Source: Ferrimonas lipolytica (GTDB taxonomy: Bacteria > Pseudomonadota > Gammaproteobacteria > Enterobacterales > Shewanellaceae). Taken from it: a stretch of DNA of 64,000 bases. Positions 32,545 to 41,084 of this stretch are shown here, one piece after another. Made by a program: the position numbers and the translations under genes. Every line of letters starts with the position of its first letter. Within the stretch, counting starts at the first letter, position 1. The stretch is taken from the NCBI RefSeq assembly GCF_012295575.1, contig NZ_CP051180.1, positions 434,001 through 498,000 on the forward strand, in the 5' to 3' direction. The notes under the pieces were generated by a model. The model saw only the letters and a program-made list of their open reading frames with translations, was not told the origin of the DNA and searched no databases.

Positions 32545-34533
32545 CTAGTCGCGCTTGGTGCCTGGCAAGATCTCGAAGTCAGTTGGGAAAACGGTTATCG
32601 CCTGCAACATCTTAGCAAGGATCTGTACATCTCCTTCTGCGCTGGCGCGGCCGGCCTTCAGTTGGCTAGCAAAGCTGGCTCGCTGCATCATAATCGGTAC
32701 CAGATCGCTGCGATTGATGCGATAGCTTAAGTCTGGTTGTACTGCTTGTTGGCCAGCGATGGTGGTGAGGGTGGCATTGCTTAACTCAATCACAAAGGTC
32801 TCACCGGTATCTGGGGTGGCAAAATTAATCACAAAGTTAAGCCCGTCAACCTTAGCTGCATCCATGCGGATAGCCAATGCATCGAAGAACAGCTCCGTTG
32901 GCAATGCGGAGATGATCTCTTCGCTAGCGGTATTGGGTTCGAAGCCAGTCTTGATGCCATCGCGCAGCTCATAGGCGCCCTGCAAAAAGCTGTTACGTAA
33001 GCCGGGGTTCTCCTGCTGATAACCCAGTTGTTCATAGCAGTCAGCTAACAGATCATGCACCTGAGTATTGCTCGGCTCGGCTTGCAGTAGCTTGTCGAGG
33101 ATCTCCACTGCCAGCTTGTATTGGCCGCTGTCATGAAGGCTTTTGCCCTTGCGCAGAATCGCTTTGGCACCGCCCATCATCTCAACGTATAACGGTGCAG
33201 AATCACTAGGAGACAAAGGAATAAGTGTGGCTGGATTGTTGTCCCAATAACCAAGGTAACGGTTAATTACGCCACGGCTGTTGTGCTCCGGTGAACCGTG
33301 ATAACCGCGGTTGTACCATTGGTCAGATAAGCTTTTAGGCGTTTCAAACTCATTGTGGATCTGGTTAATAGTGACGCCTTGGTTAGCTAGATGGAGCACC
33401 TGATTATTGATGTTGGCGTACAGATCCCGCTGACCACGCAGCACCTCTTGTATGCGCTCGTTGCCCCAACGCGGCCAGTGGTGTGACGCCATCATAATTT
33501 CGGCTTCTTGGCCATATTCATACAGCATCTCGTTGATGTACTTTGACCATGCTAATGCATCGCGCACCTGAGCGCCGCGTAAGGTATAGATGTTGTGGAA
33601 GGTGCCGGTGACATTCTCTGCTGCCCACAACAGTTTCTTATCTGGGAAGTAGGTGTTCATCTCAGTCGGTGCTTCGGTGCCAGGGGTGAGTTGAAACACC
33701 ATCTTCACGCCGTCGATGATGATGGTTTCTTCCGCTTCACTAACAAAGCGTGATGGGGTGATTAAGCCAACGGTACCGCGGGAGATAGTCTGCGCTAACC
33801 CCTGACCTGCGTGACCATAAGGGCTAGCAGGCAGTGCTACGCCGTATTGGTAGTACATGCGTCGGGTCATGGCATTGCCGGCATAGACGTTTTCGCTAAC
33901 TGCATGCTCGGTAAAGCCCACTGGTGCAATCAGCGGTACCTTGCCAGAGCGAACATCCTGCTCTGAAACTACCCCGCGGACACCACCCCAGTGGTCGCCA
34001 TGGCTGTGAGAAAATACCACTGCCTTTACCGGCAGTTCAGCGATCTCTTGGCTAATCAAATCCAGCGCTGCGCTGGAGGTCTCTTGCGAGGTCAAAGGAT
34101 CAAACACAATCCAGCCACTCTCGCCGCGAACAAAGGTGATGTTGGCCAAGTCGAAGCCACGCACTTGATAGACGTCTTCCATCACTTGATACAAACCAAA
34201 GCTCATATTGAGTTGTGATTGGCGTACCAATGAAGGGTGGATACTGTCGCTGTTATTGGCTTGATCAATGAAATTAAAGCGTTGCAGATCGAAGACAACA
34301 TTTCCCTGTTGATCTTTGATCACCCGTGACTTGGGGGCGGCGATAAAACCCCGCCGTTGCTCCTCAAAATCACGCTTGTCGCTAAAGGGCAGTGCAGCAC
34401 GAGCGTCAGCAAGAACAGCCTTGGTGTATTGCGATGGTGCTTTCCCTTTCGGGTGAAAATGTTGTTCTGGTGCGGCACCAGCGGTGGCGATAAAAAGTGC
34501 CAAACCGGCGGTAACCAGTTGTTGTGGATTCAT
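32545..34533 (-). CDS. SdsA1-like linear alkylsulfatase, exported
   Basis: 662 residues from the ATG at 34533 (MNPQQLVTAGLALFIATAGAAPEQ, a signal peptide), preceded by GGGAGAA. It is a metallo-beta-lactamase-fold sulfatase that releases sulfate from primary alkyl sulfates such as SDS. The zinc motif HSHGDH is at 176-181, and the order fits the SdsA1 family: catalytic domain, an alpha-helical dimerisation part (LAVEILDKLLQAEPSNTQVHDLLADCYEQLGYQ) and a C-terminal SCP2-like domain (about 555-660). No regulator adjoins it. Confidence 0.93.
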   Translation of the reverse strand: MNPQQLVTAGLALFIATAGAAPEQHFHPKGKAPSQYTKAVLADARAALPFSDKRDFEEQRRGFIAAPKSRVIKDQQGNVVFDLQRFNFIDQANNSDSIHPSLVRQSQLNMSFGLYQVMEDVYQVRGFDLANITFVRGESGWIVFDPLTSQETSSAALDLISQEIAELPVKAVVFSHSHGDHWGGVRGVVSEQDVRSGKVPLIAPVGFTEHAVSENVYAGNAMTRRMYYQYGVALPASPYGHAGQGLAQTISRGTVGLITPSRFVSEAEETIIIDGVKMVFQLTPGTEAPTEMNTYFPDKKLLWAAENVTGTFHNIYTLRGAQVRDALAWSKYINEMLYEYGQEAEIMMASHHWPRWGNERIQEVLRGQRDLYANINNQVLHLANQGVTINQIHNEFETPKSLSDQWYNRGYHGSPEHNSRGVINRYLGYWDNNPATLIPLSPSDSAPLYVEMMGGAKAILRKGKSLHDSGQYKLAVEILDKLLQAEPSNTQVHDLLADCYEQLGYQQENPGLRNSFLQGAYELRDGIKTGFEPNTASEEIISALPTELFFDALAIRMDAAKVDGLNFVINFATPDTGETFVIELSNATLTTIAGQQAVQPDLSYRINRSDLVPIMMQRASFASQLKAGRASAEGDVQILAKMLQAITVFPTDFEILPGTKRD

Positions 34534-34735
34534 CTGCTTCTCCCTCAATCAGATTGAATGTAACTGACTCAACGGTAATGACAATCCGTCTTAGTTAAGT
34601 ACTAACCTGTTGGATTTTTTTGCAAATGTAAACGCTTGTTTGAATGGTCGGTGCAGTGGTTGAGCGAAAGCGAATGCTGACAAATCATTCGCTGGCGGTT
34701 AGCATGTGCGCCGTTTTCCTCGATGAAAGAGAAGT

Positions 34736-35239
34736 ATGATGGCTGAGCCAAAGTTGATGATTGGGTTAACCAACCCCAAGAGCCCAACCAATGTTGGTGC
34801 GGTGATGCGGGCGGCAGGATGCTACGGCGTTGATGAAGTTCGCTACACCGGTGCCCGTTACGAGCGTGCAGCAAAGTTTCATACTGATACGCACAGTGCT
34901 TCTGATGCGATCCCATTAACGCGAGTGGAAGAGCTGCGAGCGGATCTGCCGGCGGGTACTAAAATTGTTTGTATTGAGCTGGTTGAAGGGGCGGTAGCTT
35001 TGCCTAACTTTGACCACCCAGAACAGGCAATCTATCTGTTTGGCCCAGAAGATGGCAGTCTATCCCAGCAAGTGGTTTCGGCTGCTGATGCAGTTGTTTA
35101 CGTGCCAACCAATGGTTGCATGAACCTTGCCGCCACCGTCAATGTGCTGCTGTACGATCGCATGGCTAAGTCAGAGTTTTCCCAAGGGGATGAACTGGTA
35201 CGCCAGAGCCGCGATATCAACAATCGTTTACGTTGCTAG
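34736..35239 (+). CDS. TrmH (SpoU)-family RNA methyltransferase
   Basis: 167 residues. The SPOUT knot motifs are clear: NPKSPTNVGAVMRAAGCYGV (motif 1), IYLFGPEDGSLSQ (motif 2) and MNLAATVNVLLYDR (motif 3). The motif 1 Arg (VMRAAG) is the catalytic arginine of ribose 2'-O methylation in this family. There is no extra RNA-binding domain, so the target (tRNA or rRNA) cannot be stated. An ATG one codon later is an equal start. The stop codon lies inside a tandem CTAGTCGT repeat (35236-35258). Confidence 0.85.
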   Translation: MMAEPKLMIGLTNPKSPTNVGAVMRAAGCYGVDEVRYTGARYERAAKFHTDTHSASDAIPLTRVEELRADLPAGTKIVCIELVEGAVALPNFDHPEQAIYLFGPEDGSLSQQVVSAADAVVYVPTNGCMNLAATVNVLLYDRMAKSEFSQGDELVRQSRDINNRLRC

Positions 35240-35258
35240 TCGTCTAGTCGTCTAGTCG
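35236..35258 (+). repeat. CTAGTCGT short tandem repeat
   Basis: Nearly three copies of the 8-mer CTAGTCGT. The first copy supplies the TAG stop of the TrmH-like gene. Copy-number change would not alter the protein. Confidence 0.7.
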
Positions 35259-35286
35259 CATTACTGTTGTTGCGATTCAGCCATAC

Positions 35287-35322
35287 AAAACAGCCCTAGG
35301 ACGTGAGTCCTAGGGCTGTTTT
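35287..35322. terminator. Bidirectional rho-independent terminator
   Basis: AACAGCCCTAGGAC, loop GTGA, GTCCTAGGGCTGTT then TT; A-run on the other side. Shared by the convergent TrmH-like and ion channel genes. Confidence 0.9.
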
Positions 35323-35337
35323 GCTTTAGCTTTGAGC

Positions 35338-36042
35338 TTACTTATCTTCCATCTCACGGGCTTCGCCGAGGGCTGACGCCACCATGCCCGCAGGGATAGA
35401 GACGATCCCTAAGCCGAGGATCAGGATAAGAAAGGTAAAGACCTTACCTCCAGCGGTAATTGGGTAGATATCGCCATAGCCAACAGTGGTGAGAGTCGCC
35501 ACCGCCCACCAGAGACTAGAAAATATTGAACTGAATGAGTCTGGCTGGGCTGGGTTCTCAAAAAAATAGATACCAACTGCCGCTACATAAAGGGTTAGGA
35601 TGGTGGCAAACACAAACATCACCAGTTCTTCTTTGGCGATGACAAAAGCACAGTGGAGGCGCTTCATTGCTTTGTTGTAGCGGGCGAGCTTAAGTAGCCG
35701 AACTAATCGCAACATCCGTAACCCACGTACCGCACGAAGATCCAGCCCTAAGGCGAGGTAAAACGGCAAGATTGCGACTAAATCGACGATACCAAAGAAT
35801 GAAAACACAAACTTTTTTCTGTTTTTTGCCGCCAATAATCGTGCTAGATATTCAACGGTAAATATCGCCACAAAGATGACTTCACAATAGCGCAGTAGTT
35901 GCCGTGAACGTTCATCCAGATCTGGTAGGGTTTCAATCGAAAATGTAACCAAGGACAGGATAATAAGTCCCTGCAACAGCAAGTTAAAACGACGTCCTAC
36001 GGTTGAGGTTTCATCGTCTAATAGTTGGCGTAACCAGTTCAT
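35338..36042 (-). CDS. Voltage-gated potassium channel-like protein
   Basis: 234 residues from the ATG at 36042 (MNWLRQLLDDE). Six-helix Kv layout: S1 (LLLQGLIILSLVTFSIETL), S2-S3, an arginine-rich S4 (RAVRGLRMLRLVRLLKLARY), S5, and a pore with the selectivity filter TLTTVGYGD. S6 is FLILILGLGIVSIPAGMVASAL. It should form a tetrameric K+ channel in the inner membrane. No cytoplasmic regulatory domain follows, unlike Kch. Confidence 0.92.
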   Translation of the reverse strand: MNWLRQLLDDETSTVGRRFNLLLQGLIILSLVTFSIETLPDLDERSRQLLRYCEVIFVAIFTVEYLARLLAAKNRKKFVFSFFGIVDLVAILPFYLALGLDLRAVRGLRMLRLVRLLKLARYNKAMKRLHCAFVIAKEELVMFVFATILTLYVAAVGIYFFENPAQPDSFSSIFSSLWWAVATLTTVGYGDIYPITAGGKVFTFLILILGLGIVSIPAGMVASALGEAREMEDK

Positions 36043-36206
36043 AGCGGACTCTAAAAAAAATTTCGGCAAAGGTAACAAGGCGAAAATTTGGTTGCCACGA
36101 GCTGGATCTCACTGTTGACAGTAATTGGTAGTCACTTACGATTCTTTACAGAACTGCAGCTTCGATTCCGCTAGGATCAGTAAAGTATTCTTTTCTGGAG
36201 TAACCT

Positions 36207-36731
36207 ATGAAACCCATTTTGATATCCTTGGTGATAGCCACCTTAGCTGCAACTCCAGCGTTGGCAAAGAATGGCCATGGTCACGACAATAACCATAAGA
36301 AGACCCATAACAAAGTGATAGTGGTAAAGCCGGGTAAGCATTATAAAACCCCGAAGCACCGCAGTTATTACCGTCGCGACATCCGTGATATTGCCACCTT
36401 TGCTGTATTCGCCGGCATCAGTTATGCGGTAATTGATAACGTTTTTTATCGCCAGCAGGGGGATCAGTACGTTTACGTTTCGCAGCCACCGGTTGGCAGT
36501 TATACCGTAACCACTACGCAAACTACTACCACGCCCACTGCAGCGGTTTCAGCAACGGCTGCTCCTGCTGCCAGTTATGGTGGATACACCATCGGTAGCA
36601 TTGTTTCTGCATTGCCCGCGGGCCATAAAGCAGTGTCGGTGGATGGCGTCAGCTACCGCCAATACCAAGGCGTTTGGTTTGCCCCGATCGCGGGTTCTAG
36701 CCAGTTTGTGGTGGTTAACTCGCCGCTATAA
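36207..36731 (+). CDS. Exported His/Thr-rich protein, DUF6515-like
   Basis: 174 residues with a signal peptide (MKPILISLVIATLAATPALA) and a His/Lys-rich mature start (KNGHGHDNNHKKTHNK), possibly metal-binding. The middle is a low-complexity Thr/Ala linker (TVTTTQTTTTPTAAVSATAA). The C-terminal 50 residues (VSALPAGHKAVSVDGVSYRQYQGVWFAPIAGSSQFVVV) resemble the repeated segment of DUF6515 envelope proteins. GGAG precedes the ATG. Function unknown. Confidence 0.75.
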   Translation: MKPILISLVIATLAATPALAKNGHGHDNNHKKTHNKVIVVKPGKHYKTPKHRSYYRRDIRDIATFAVFAGISYAVIDNVFYRQQGDQYVYVSQPPVGSYTVTTTQTTTTPTAAVSATAAPAASYGGYTIGSIVSALPAGHKAVSVDGVSYRQYQGVWFAPIAGSSQFVVVNSPL

Positions 36732-36752
36732 CCGGTGTTCATTGCAAAAAAG

Positions 36753-37024
36753 GGCGGTGTACCAATTAAGTGTTGTTCCTTCTAGTACAGTTAAAGCATC
36801 GGCTAGGCGAGCGCCGATACAAGGGGTTAAGCACTACCGCCGTTGACCTTCTGCCGCTTTGGACTGCGACCTAAGGCAAGGGGGGGGATTCCAAAGGGGG
36901 CGAAGCTCCCCCCTAATGCATACAGGAATGTGCCGTCGCCACCGCGACATCCTCCTCTAAAAGCACCGAAACCGGTGAAGCCGAAGGCTTAAGATAAATT
37001 TCAACAGCTAACTACGACACAGCC
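36753..37024 (+). mobile_element. MITE-like element, complete (copy D)
   Basis: 272 bp from GGCGGTGTACCAATTAAGTG to CTAACTACGACACAGCC. The flanks CAAAAAAG and AAAAACAG agree at only six of eight positions, so the target duplication is uncertain. It separates the DUF6515-like gene from the terminator that follows. Confidence 0.84.
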
Positions 37025-37026
37025 AA

Positions 37027-37058
37027 AAACAGCCCCGCCAATGTGCGGGGCTGTTTGA
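37027..37058. terminator. Rho-independent terminator
   Basis: AAACAGCCCCGC, loop CAATGT, GCGGGGCTGTTT. Lies downstream of the DUF2325 gene (minus strand), with A- and T-rich flanks on both sides. Confidence 0.85.
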
Positions 37059-37092
37059 TTTTAAGCTCGGGAGTAACGCTAAGGCTTAGCGT

Positions 37093-38370
37093 TTAAGCCA
37101 CATCGGTTTGTTCGAGCTGGCTGGATAGCTTACCAACGGTTTGGGCGAAGCTGGATAGGCTCGACGACTCCATAAAAATATGGCGTTTGCCGTGCTGTTT
37201 GCAGAAGCGTTTGAGCTTGTAATAGGCGTCGTGACTAACGCAATCGACCGCGCAGATCACAGTGTCGGCGGCGGCGAGCATCGATTCTAATCGTTTCCGG
37301 CTGTCCTCTTTACCCCCATCGTGATGGCTAAAGTTACCGTTGCTGCGCTCAATGATGGCGCGGTATTGGTCAACCAAGCGATGCAAACCACCAACGCACA
37401 GCACGTTTTGACCGGCAAGATCTGGGCAAGCACTGCAATCGCTGCTACCACAGCTGCTACAACCGCTGGCACTAGCAACCGGCCCGAATGCGGCCTCCAG
37501 CGTACGCACGTCTTGATCGTGCTGGGCTTTGATCTTATCCAGTTTTCGCTGGTAGGTGAGGGCGGTCATGTGCCAATGGTCGCGTTGCTCGGTGGCGCGT
37601 TGAAGTGCAGCTTGGCTGTCTTGGAATCGTTGCTCTAACTGTTGATTTTGCTGTTGCAGTTGTTCGTTGCTAGTGTCGTCCGCTGGGGTTAACTGATGCT
37701 GTTCATTGGTAATCTCCAGCTGGCGGTTACGCAACTGCTGTGCTTCTAACTCGTCCCGCAGCTGTTGCAATTGCTTGTCTTTGTCGTGCAACTGCTGGTT
37801 AGTCTTCTTTATCTGCTTAGCTTGCTCTTGTTTGAGCCCAACTAACTCCGCTTCGGCCTGCGTTAGCCGCTTAAGATCCGCTTGCTGTCCAGCACCAATC
37901 TGATGGGAAAGCATGTGGATGGTCTCAAAGGCTTCCTCTTTCAGCTCGTCGGTACATTGGCCATGGGTGGTGGTGGCCCATAACGCCTCTGCCGTGGCAC
38001 CACGCGCTAAGAAGTCTTCCCACATTAACCGTAAGGTGGCGGCATCCTTTGCTTGGGCAAACTGACGCACCGCCGAGGAGTATTTACGCTCTAGATACTT
38101 ATAGGTCGCCAATGATAACTTGTTTTTGCCTTGGGTATTGGTGACAAAGAAGGTGTGTAGCCAATAGTCGTTCTTACCGGCAGCGTAGCGATCACCGTGT
38201 TTTTTAGCCAACGTGCGCAACTCAGCGTTGGTTAGGCAGGTGCCGATAACGGGACAATGCAACTTGGTTTCTAGCTCCCACAGCTTGTGACGTAGCCGAG
38301 TGGTTGAGCCCTGAGGTTTAGCCGGGATCAGCGGTGATGGTTCAATCGGTTCAGGGCGAGCTAGGCACAT
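37093..38370 (-). CDS. DUF2325 domain protein with long coiled coil, Fur-regulated
   Basis: 425 residues from the ATG at 38370 (MCLARPEPIEPSP); longer starts would run into the Fur box. N-terminal conserved helical part (to about 190), a Gln-rich coiled coil (about 190-300), a cysteine cluster GCSSCGSSDCSACP (near 325-340) that could bind metal, and the C-terminal DUF2325 domain: VLCVGGLHRLVDQYRAIIE, HHDGGKEDSRKRLESMLAAADTVICAVDCVSHDAYYKLKRFC, SSSLSSFAQTV. The domain's role is unknown. A Fur-type operator 59 bp upstream indicates repression by iron. Confidence 0.85.
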   Translation of the reverse strand: MCLARPEPIEPSPLIPAKPQGSTTRLRHKLWELETKLHCPVIGTCLTNAELRTLAKKHGDRYAAGKNDYWLHTFFVTNTQGKNKLSLATYKYLERKYSSAVRQFAQAKDAATLRLMWEDFLARGATAEALWATTTHGQCTDELKEEAFETIHMLSHQIGAGQQADLKRLTQAEAELVGLKQEQAKQIKKTNQQLHDKDKQLQQLRDELEAQQLRNRQLEITNEQHQLTPADDTSNEQLQQQNQQLEQRFQDSQAALQRATEQRDHWHMTALTYQRKLDKIKAQHDQDVRTLEAAFGPVASASGCSSCGSSDCSACPDLAGQNVLCVGGLHRLVDQYRAIIERSNGNFSHHDGGKEDSRKRLESMLAAADTVICAVDCVSHDAYYKLKRFCKQHGKRHIFMESSSLSSFAQTVGKLSSQLEQTDVA

Positions 38371-38428
38371 AGTGGCGTATTCCGAAGCAGAGGTTAAGGT
38401 TAAGTGTATGAAGTGACGAATAGTTGTC

Positions 38429-38447
38429 AATGATAATTATTATCATT
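38429..38447. promoter_or_regulatory. Fur box
   Basis: AATGATAATTATTATCATT is a perfect 19-bp palindrome with the GATAAT-type hexamers of the Fur consensus. It lies upstream of the DUF2325 start on the minus strand and about 160 bp before fabV on the plus strand. Confidence 0.75.
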
Positions 38448-38609
38448 TGCATGCTTATCGACACTGTTAGCACGTTCGCGAAGGGCTAGGATGGTCGGAT
38501 CAGCATAACTCAGCTTTGTCATATTGCTGCTATACGTTACCCTTGCGCCAGTAATTTCAATAGCGTACGGCCGTTTAGATAATGTGCCGTCGTTTTTTAG
38601 GGATCAGCC

Positions 38610-39812
38610 ATGATTATCAAACCAAAAATTCGCGGATTTATTTGTACCACAACTCACCCTGTCGGTTGCGACAAAAACGTGAATGACCAAATCGCTTACG
38701 TCCAAGCGCAGCCAAAGTTAAACGATGGACCTAAGCGTGTATTAGTCGTGGGCTCCTCCAGTGGTTACGGTTTGGCATCGCGGATCTCCGCTGCATTTGG
38801 TAGTGACGCAGCTACCATCGGCGTATTTTTTGAGAAGCCAGCGACTGAACGCAAGCCGGGCACTGCAGGCTGGTACAACTCTGCTTCATTTGAGCAAGCG
38901 GCTCATAAGGCGGGCTTATACGCCAAAAGCATCAATGGCGATGCGTTCTCCCACCAAGCCAAAGAGAAAGTTATCGAGCTGATTAAGGAGGATCTTGGTC
39001 AGATTGATATGGTGGTGTACTCACTGGCGTCACCGGTACGTAAACTACCGGACTCTGGTGAAGTGGTCCGTTCATGCTTAAAGCCGATGGGTCAGACCTA
39101 CACTGCAACCGCGGTCGATACGAATAAAGACCAGTTGTTTGAAGCATCGGTTGAACCGGCTACTGAGGAAGAGATCGCCAACACCGTAACGGTTATGGGG
39201 GGGCAAGACTGGGAGCTGTGGATCAACGCGTTGAATGATGCTGGTGTACTGGCTAACGGTTGCCGTACAGTGGCTTACAGTTACATTGGTACCGAAATTA
39301 CCTGGCCGATCTACTGGGATGGTGCCTTGGGCGAAGCTAAGAAAGATCTCGACCGTGCTGCTAAGGCACTCGACGCAAAGTTAGGTGGCATTGATGGTGG
39401 CGCGAACGTTGCCGTACTGAAGAGTGTGGTTACTCAAGCGTCCTCTGCGATTCCTGTTATGCCTCTCTACATTGCGATGGTGTTCAAGAAGATGCGGGAA
39501 GAGGGGGTACACGAAGGCTGTATCGAGCAGGTATGGCGCATGCTGACCGATCGTTTATACAACGGTGCTGAGCTGCCAACCGATGAACACAATCGCATCC
39601 GTCTGGATGATTGGGAACTGCGTGAAGATATTCAAGCGCACTGCAAGGCGTTGTGGCCAAAGCTAACCGATGACAATTTGGCGGAGCTGTCTGATTACAA
39701 CCAATACAAGCAGGAGTTCTTAAGCCTGTTTGGATTCGGTCTTGATGGTATCGACTACGATGCCGATGTTGACCCAGTGGTACCGTTTGATGTGATTACG
39801 CTGGAGAGCTGA
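38610..39812 (+). CDS. fabV: FabV-type trans-2-enoyl-[ACP]/CoA reductase
   Basis: 400 residues, typical for FabV. It carries out the last, NADH-dependent reduction of the fatty acid elongation cycle and is resistant to triclosan. The elongated Rossmann motif [20 protein letters not shown] begins at about residue 45, and the catalytic Tyr and Lys of FabV occur as [10 protein letters not shown] (Y-X8-K). The C-terminal part ends with the family's [17 protein letters not shown] segment. Whether a FabI also exists is not visible here. Confidence 0.95.
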   Translation: MIIKPKIRGFICTTTHPVGCDKNVNDQIAYVQAQPKLNDGPKRVLVVGSSSGYGLASRISAAFGSDAATIGVFFEKPATERKPGTAGWYNSASFEQAAHKAGLYAKSINGDAFSHQAKEKVIELIKEDLGQIDMVVYSLASPVRKLPDSGEVVRSCLKPMGQTYTATAVDTNKDQLFEASVEPATEEEIANTVTVMGGQDWELWINALNDAGVLANGCRTVAYSYIGTEITWPIYWDGALGEAKKDLDRAAKALDAKLGGIDGGANVAVLKSVVTQASSAIPVMPLYIAMVFKKMREEGVHEGCIEQVWRMLTDRLYNGAELPTDEHNRIRLDDWELREDIQAHCKALWPKLTDDNLAELSDYNQYKQEFLSLFGFGLDGIDYDADVDPVVPFDVITLES

Positions 39813-39840
39813 TTGAGCTGCTTCAGTTAGCGTTACAAAC

Positions 39841-39865
39841 AAAGGCGACCGTTTGGTCGCCTTTG
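39841..39865 (+). terminator. Rho-independent terminator of fabV
   Basis: AAAGGCGACC, loop GTTT, GGTCGCCTTT then GTTG. Confidence 0.88.
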
Positions 39866-39896
39866 TTGTAGCTGAAGCTTGGTGGAGCATAACAAT

Positions 39897-40185
39897 GGTT
39901 GTGTACCAACTAAGTGTTGTTGTTTCCAATGCTGTTAAAGCACCGGCTAGGCGAGTTTTGATACAAGGGGAAAGTACCACCGCCGTTGATCTTTTGCCGC
40001 ATTGGGCAGTCCAGCGAAGCGTTTTGGACTGCGACCTAAGGCAAAGGGGGATTCCAAAGGGGCGGAGCTCGCCCTAATGCATACCAGAATGTGCCGTTGC
40101 CACCGCGACATAACCCCTTAAGAGCACTGCAATCACTACAGCCAAAGGCTTGATATAAACCTCAACACTTAACTGTGACACAGCC
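39897..40185 (+). mobile_element. MITE-like element, complete (copy E)
   Basis: 289 bp, GGTTGTGTACCAACTAAGTG to CTTAACTGTGACACAGCC. Flanked by perfect 8-bp direct repeats ATAACAAT (39889-39896 and 40186-40193). Best-preserved copy; shows all internal segments of the family including the CGAAGCGTTTTGGACTGCG part. Confidence 0.9.
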
Positions 40186-40298
40186 ATAACAATAGTACTG
40201 ATTCAAAAACTACCGCTGGCCAAATTAAAGTTCGAGGCTGCCGTAATTCGAAACGTTGTTAGCTATTTCTATTTATGAATCTACCTGTAGTAATGCAA

Positions 40299-41084
40299 TC
40301 AGTTCCGTGGTCGCAACACCTGCTGCTCAATCAAACGCTTAGTGTATTCATGTTGGGGGTGGGCAAAGACTTCATCGGTAGTGCCTTCCTCAACCACTTT
40401 ACCCTTGCGCAGCACAATGACCCGATCAGCGATGTGCTGTACCAAGTTTAAGTCGTGCGACATAAAAATGTAGCTCAGACCGAGTTTACGTTGCAGCTGC
40501 AGCAGCAAGTTGATGCACTGAGCTCGAAGGGTGGTGTCGAGGCCACCAAAGGCTTCATCAGAGATCAGTACCTTAGGTTCAAGCATCAATGCGCGGGCAA
40601 TCGCTACCCGCTGACGTTGCCCATTGGCCAGCATCAATGGATAAAAATCCGCGTGTTCACGCAATAATCCAACCTGCACCAACGCTTTTTCGACCGTATT
40701 AATCCGCTCGGCGGCAGTCATATTGGTGTTGAATCGAAGCGGTTTTTCCAACTGCTCTCCCACCCGCAAGCGAGGGTTTAATGAGGTGGCAGGGTCTTGG
40801 AAGATCATCCGAATATTACGGCTGCGCTGATGGTGGTTCTGACTGTGTAACTCTTTGCCATTGAGAAATATTTGGCCACCACTGCGAGCCTTAGCACCAC
40901 TTAAGATCTGTGCCAATGAGGTACGGCCGGAGCCTGCTTCGCCAACAAACGCTAAGGTTTCGCCGGCAGCGAGTTCAAACGACAGCGGCGCGATGGCTTG
41001 CTTGTATTCACGACGGAACCAAGAGCGGCTTTTGGAGTAATGTTTGTGCAGATCTCTTACCTGCAACTGCGGCACATCGGTCAC
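40299..41084 (-). CDS. sapF: Peptide ABC transporter ATP-binding protein SapF
   Basis: 261 residues. Walker A GEAGSGRTS, signature segment LANGQRQRVAIARALM and Walker B VLISDEAFGG are present. The Walker A Lys is replaced by Arg (GSGRTS), as noted for enteric SapF-type subunits. It is the last gene of a tightly overlapping five-gene unit sapABCDF; its start overlaps the sapD stop by four bases. The Sap system imports cationic antimicrobial peptides for degradation, and the ATPase also supports K+ uptake and putrescine export in E. coli. Confidence 0.9.
   Translation of the reverse strand: MTDVPQLQVRDLHKHYSKSRSWFRREYKQAIAPLSFELAAGETLAFVGEAGSGRTSLAQILSGAKARSGGQIFLNGKELHSQNHHQRSRNIRMIFQDPATSLNPRLRVGEQLEKPLRFNTNMTAAERINTVEKALVQVGLLREHADFYPLMLANGQRQRVAIARALMLEPKVLISDEAFGGLDTTLRAQCINLLLQLQRKLGLSYIFMSHDLNLVQHIADRVIVLRKGKVVEEGTTDEVFAHPQHEYTKRLIEQQVLRPRN

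Noticed and set aside
38371-38430. Longer N-terminus of the DUF2325 protein starting at 38430.
   Set aside because: It would place the start codon inside the Fur box; MCLARPEP at 38370 fits the family start better.
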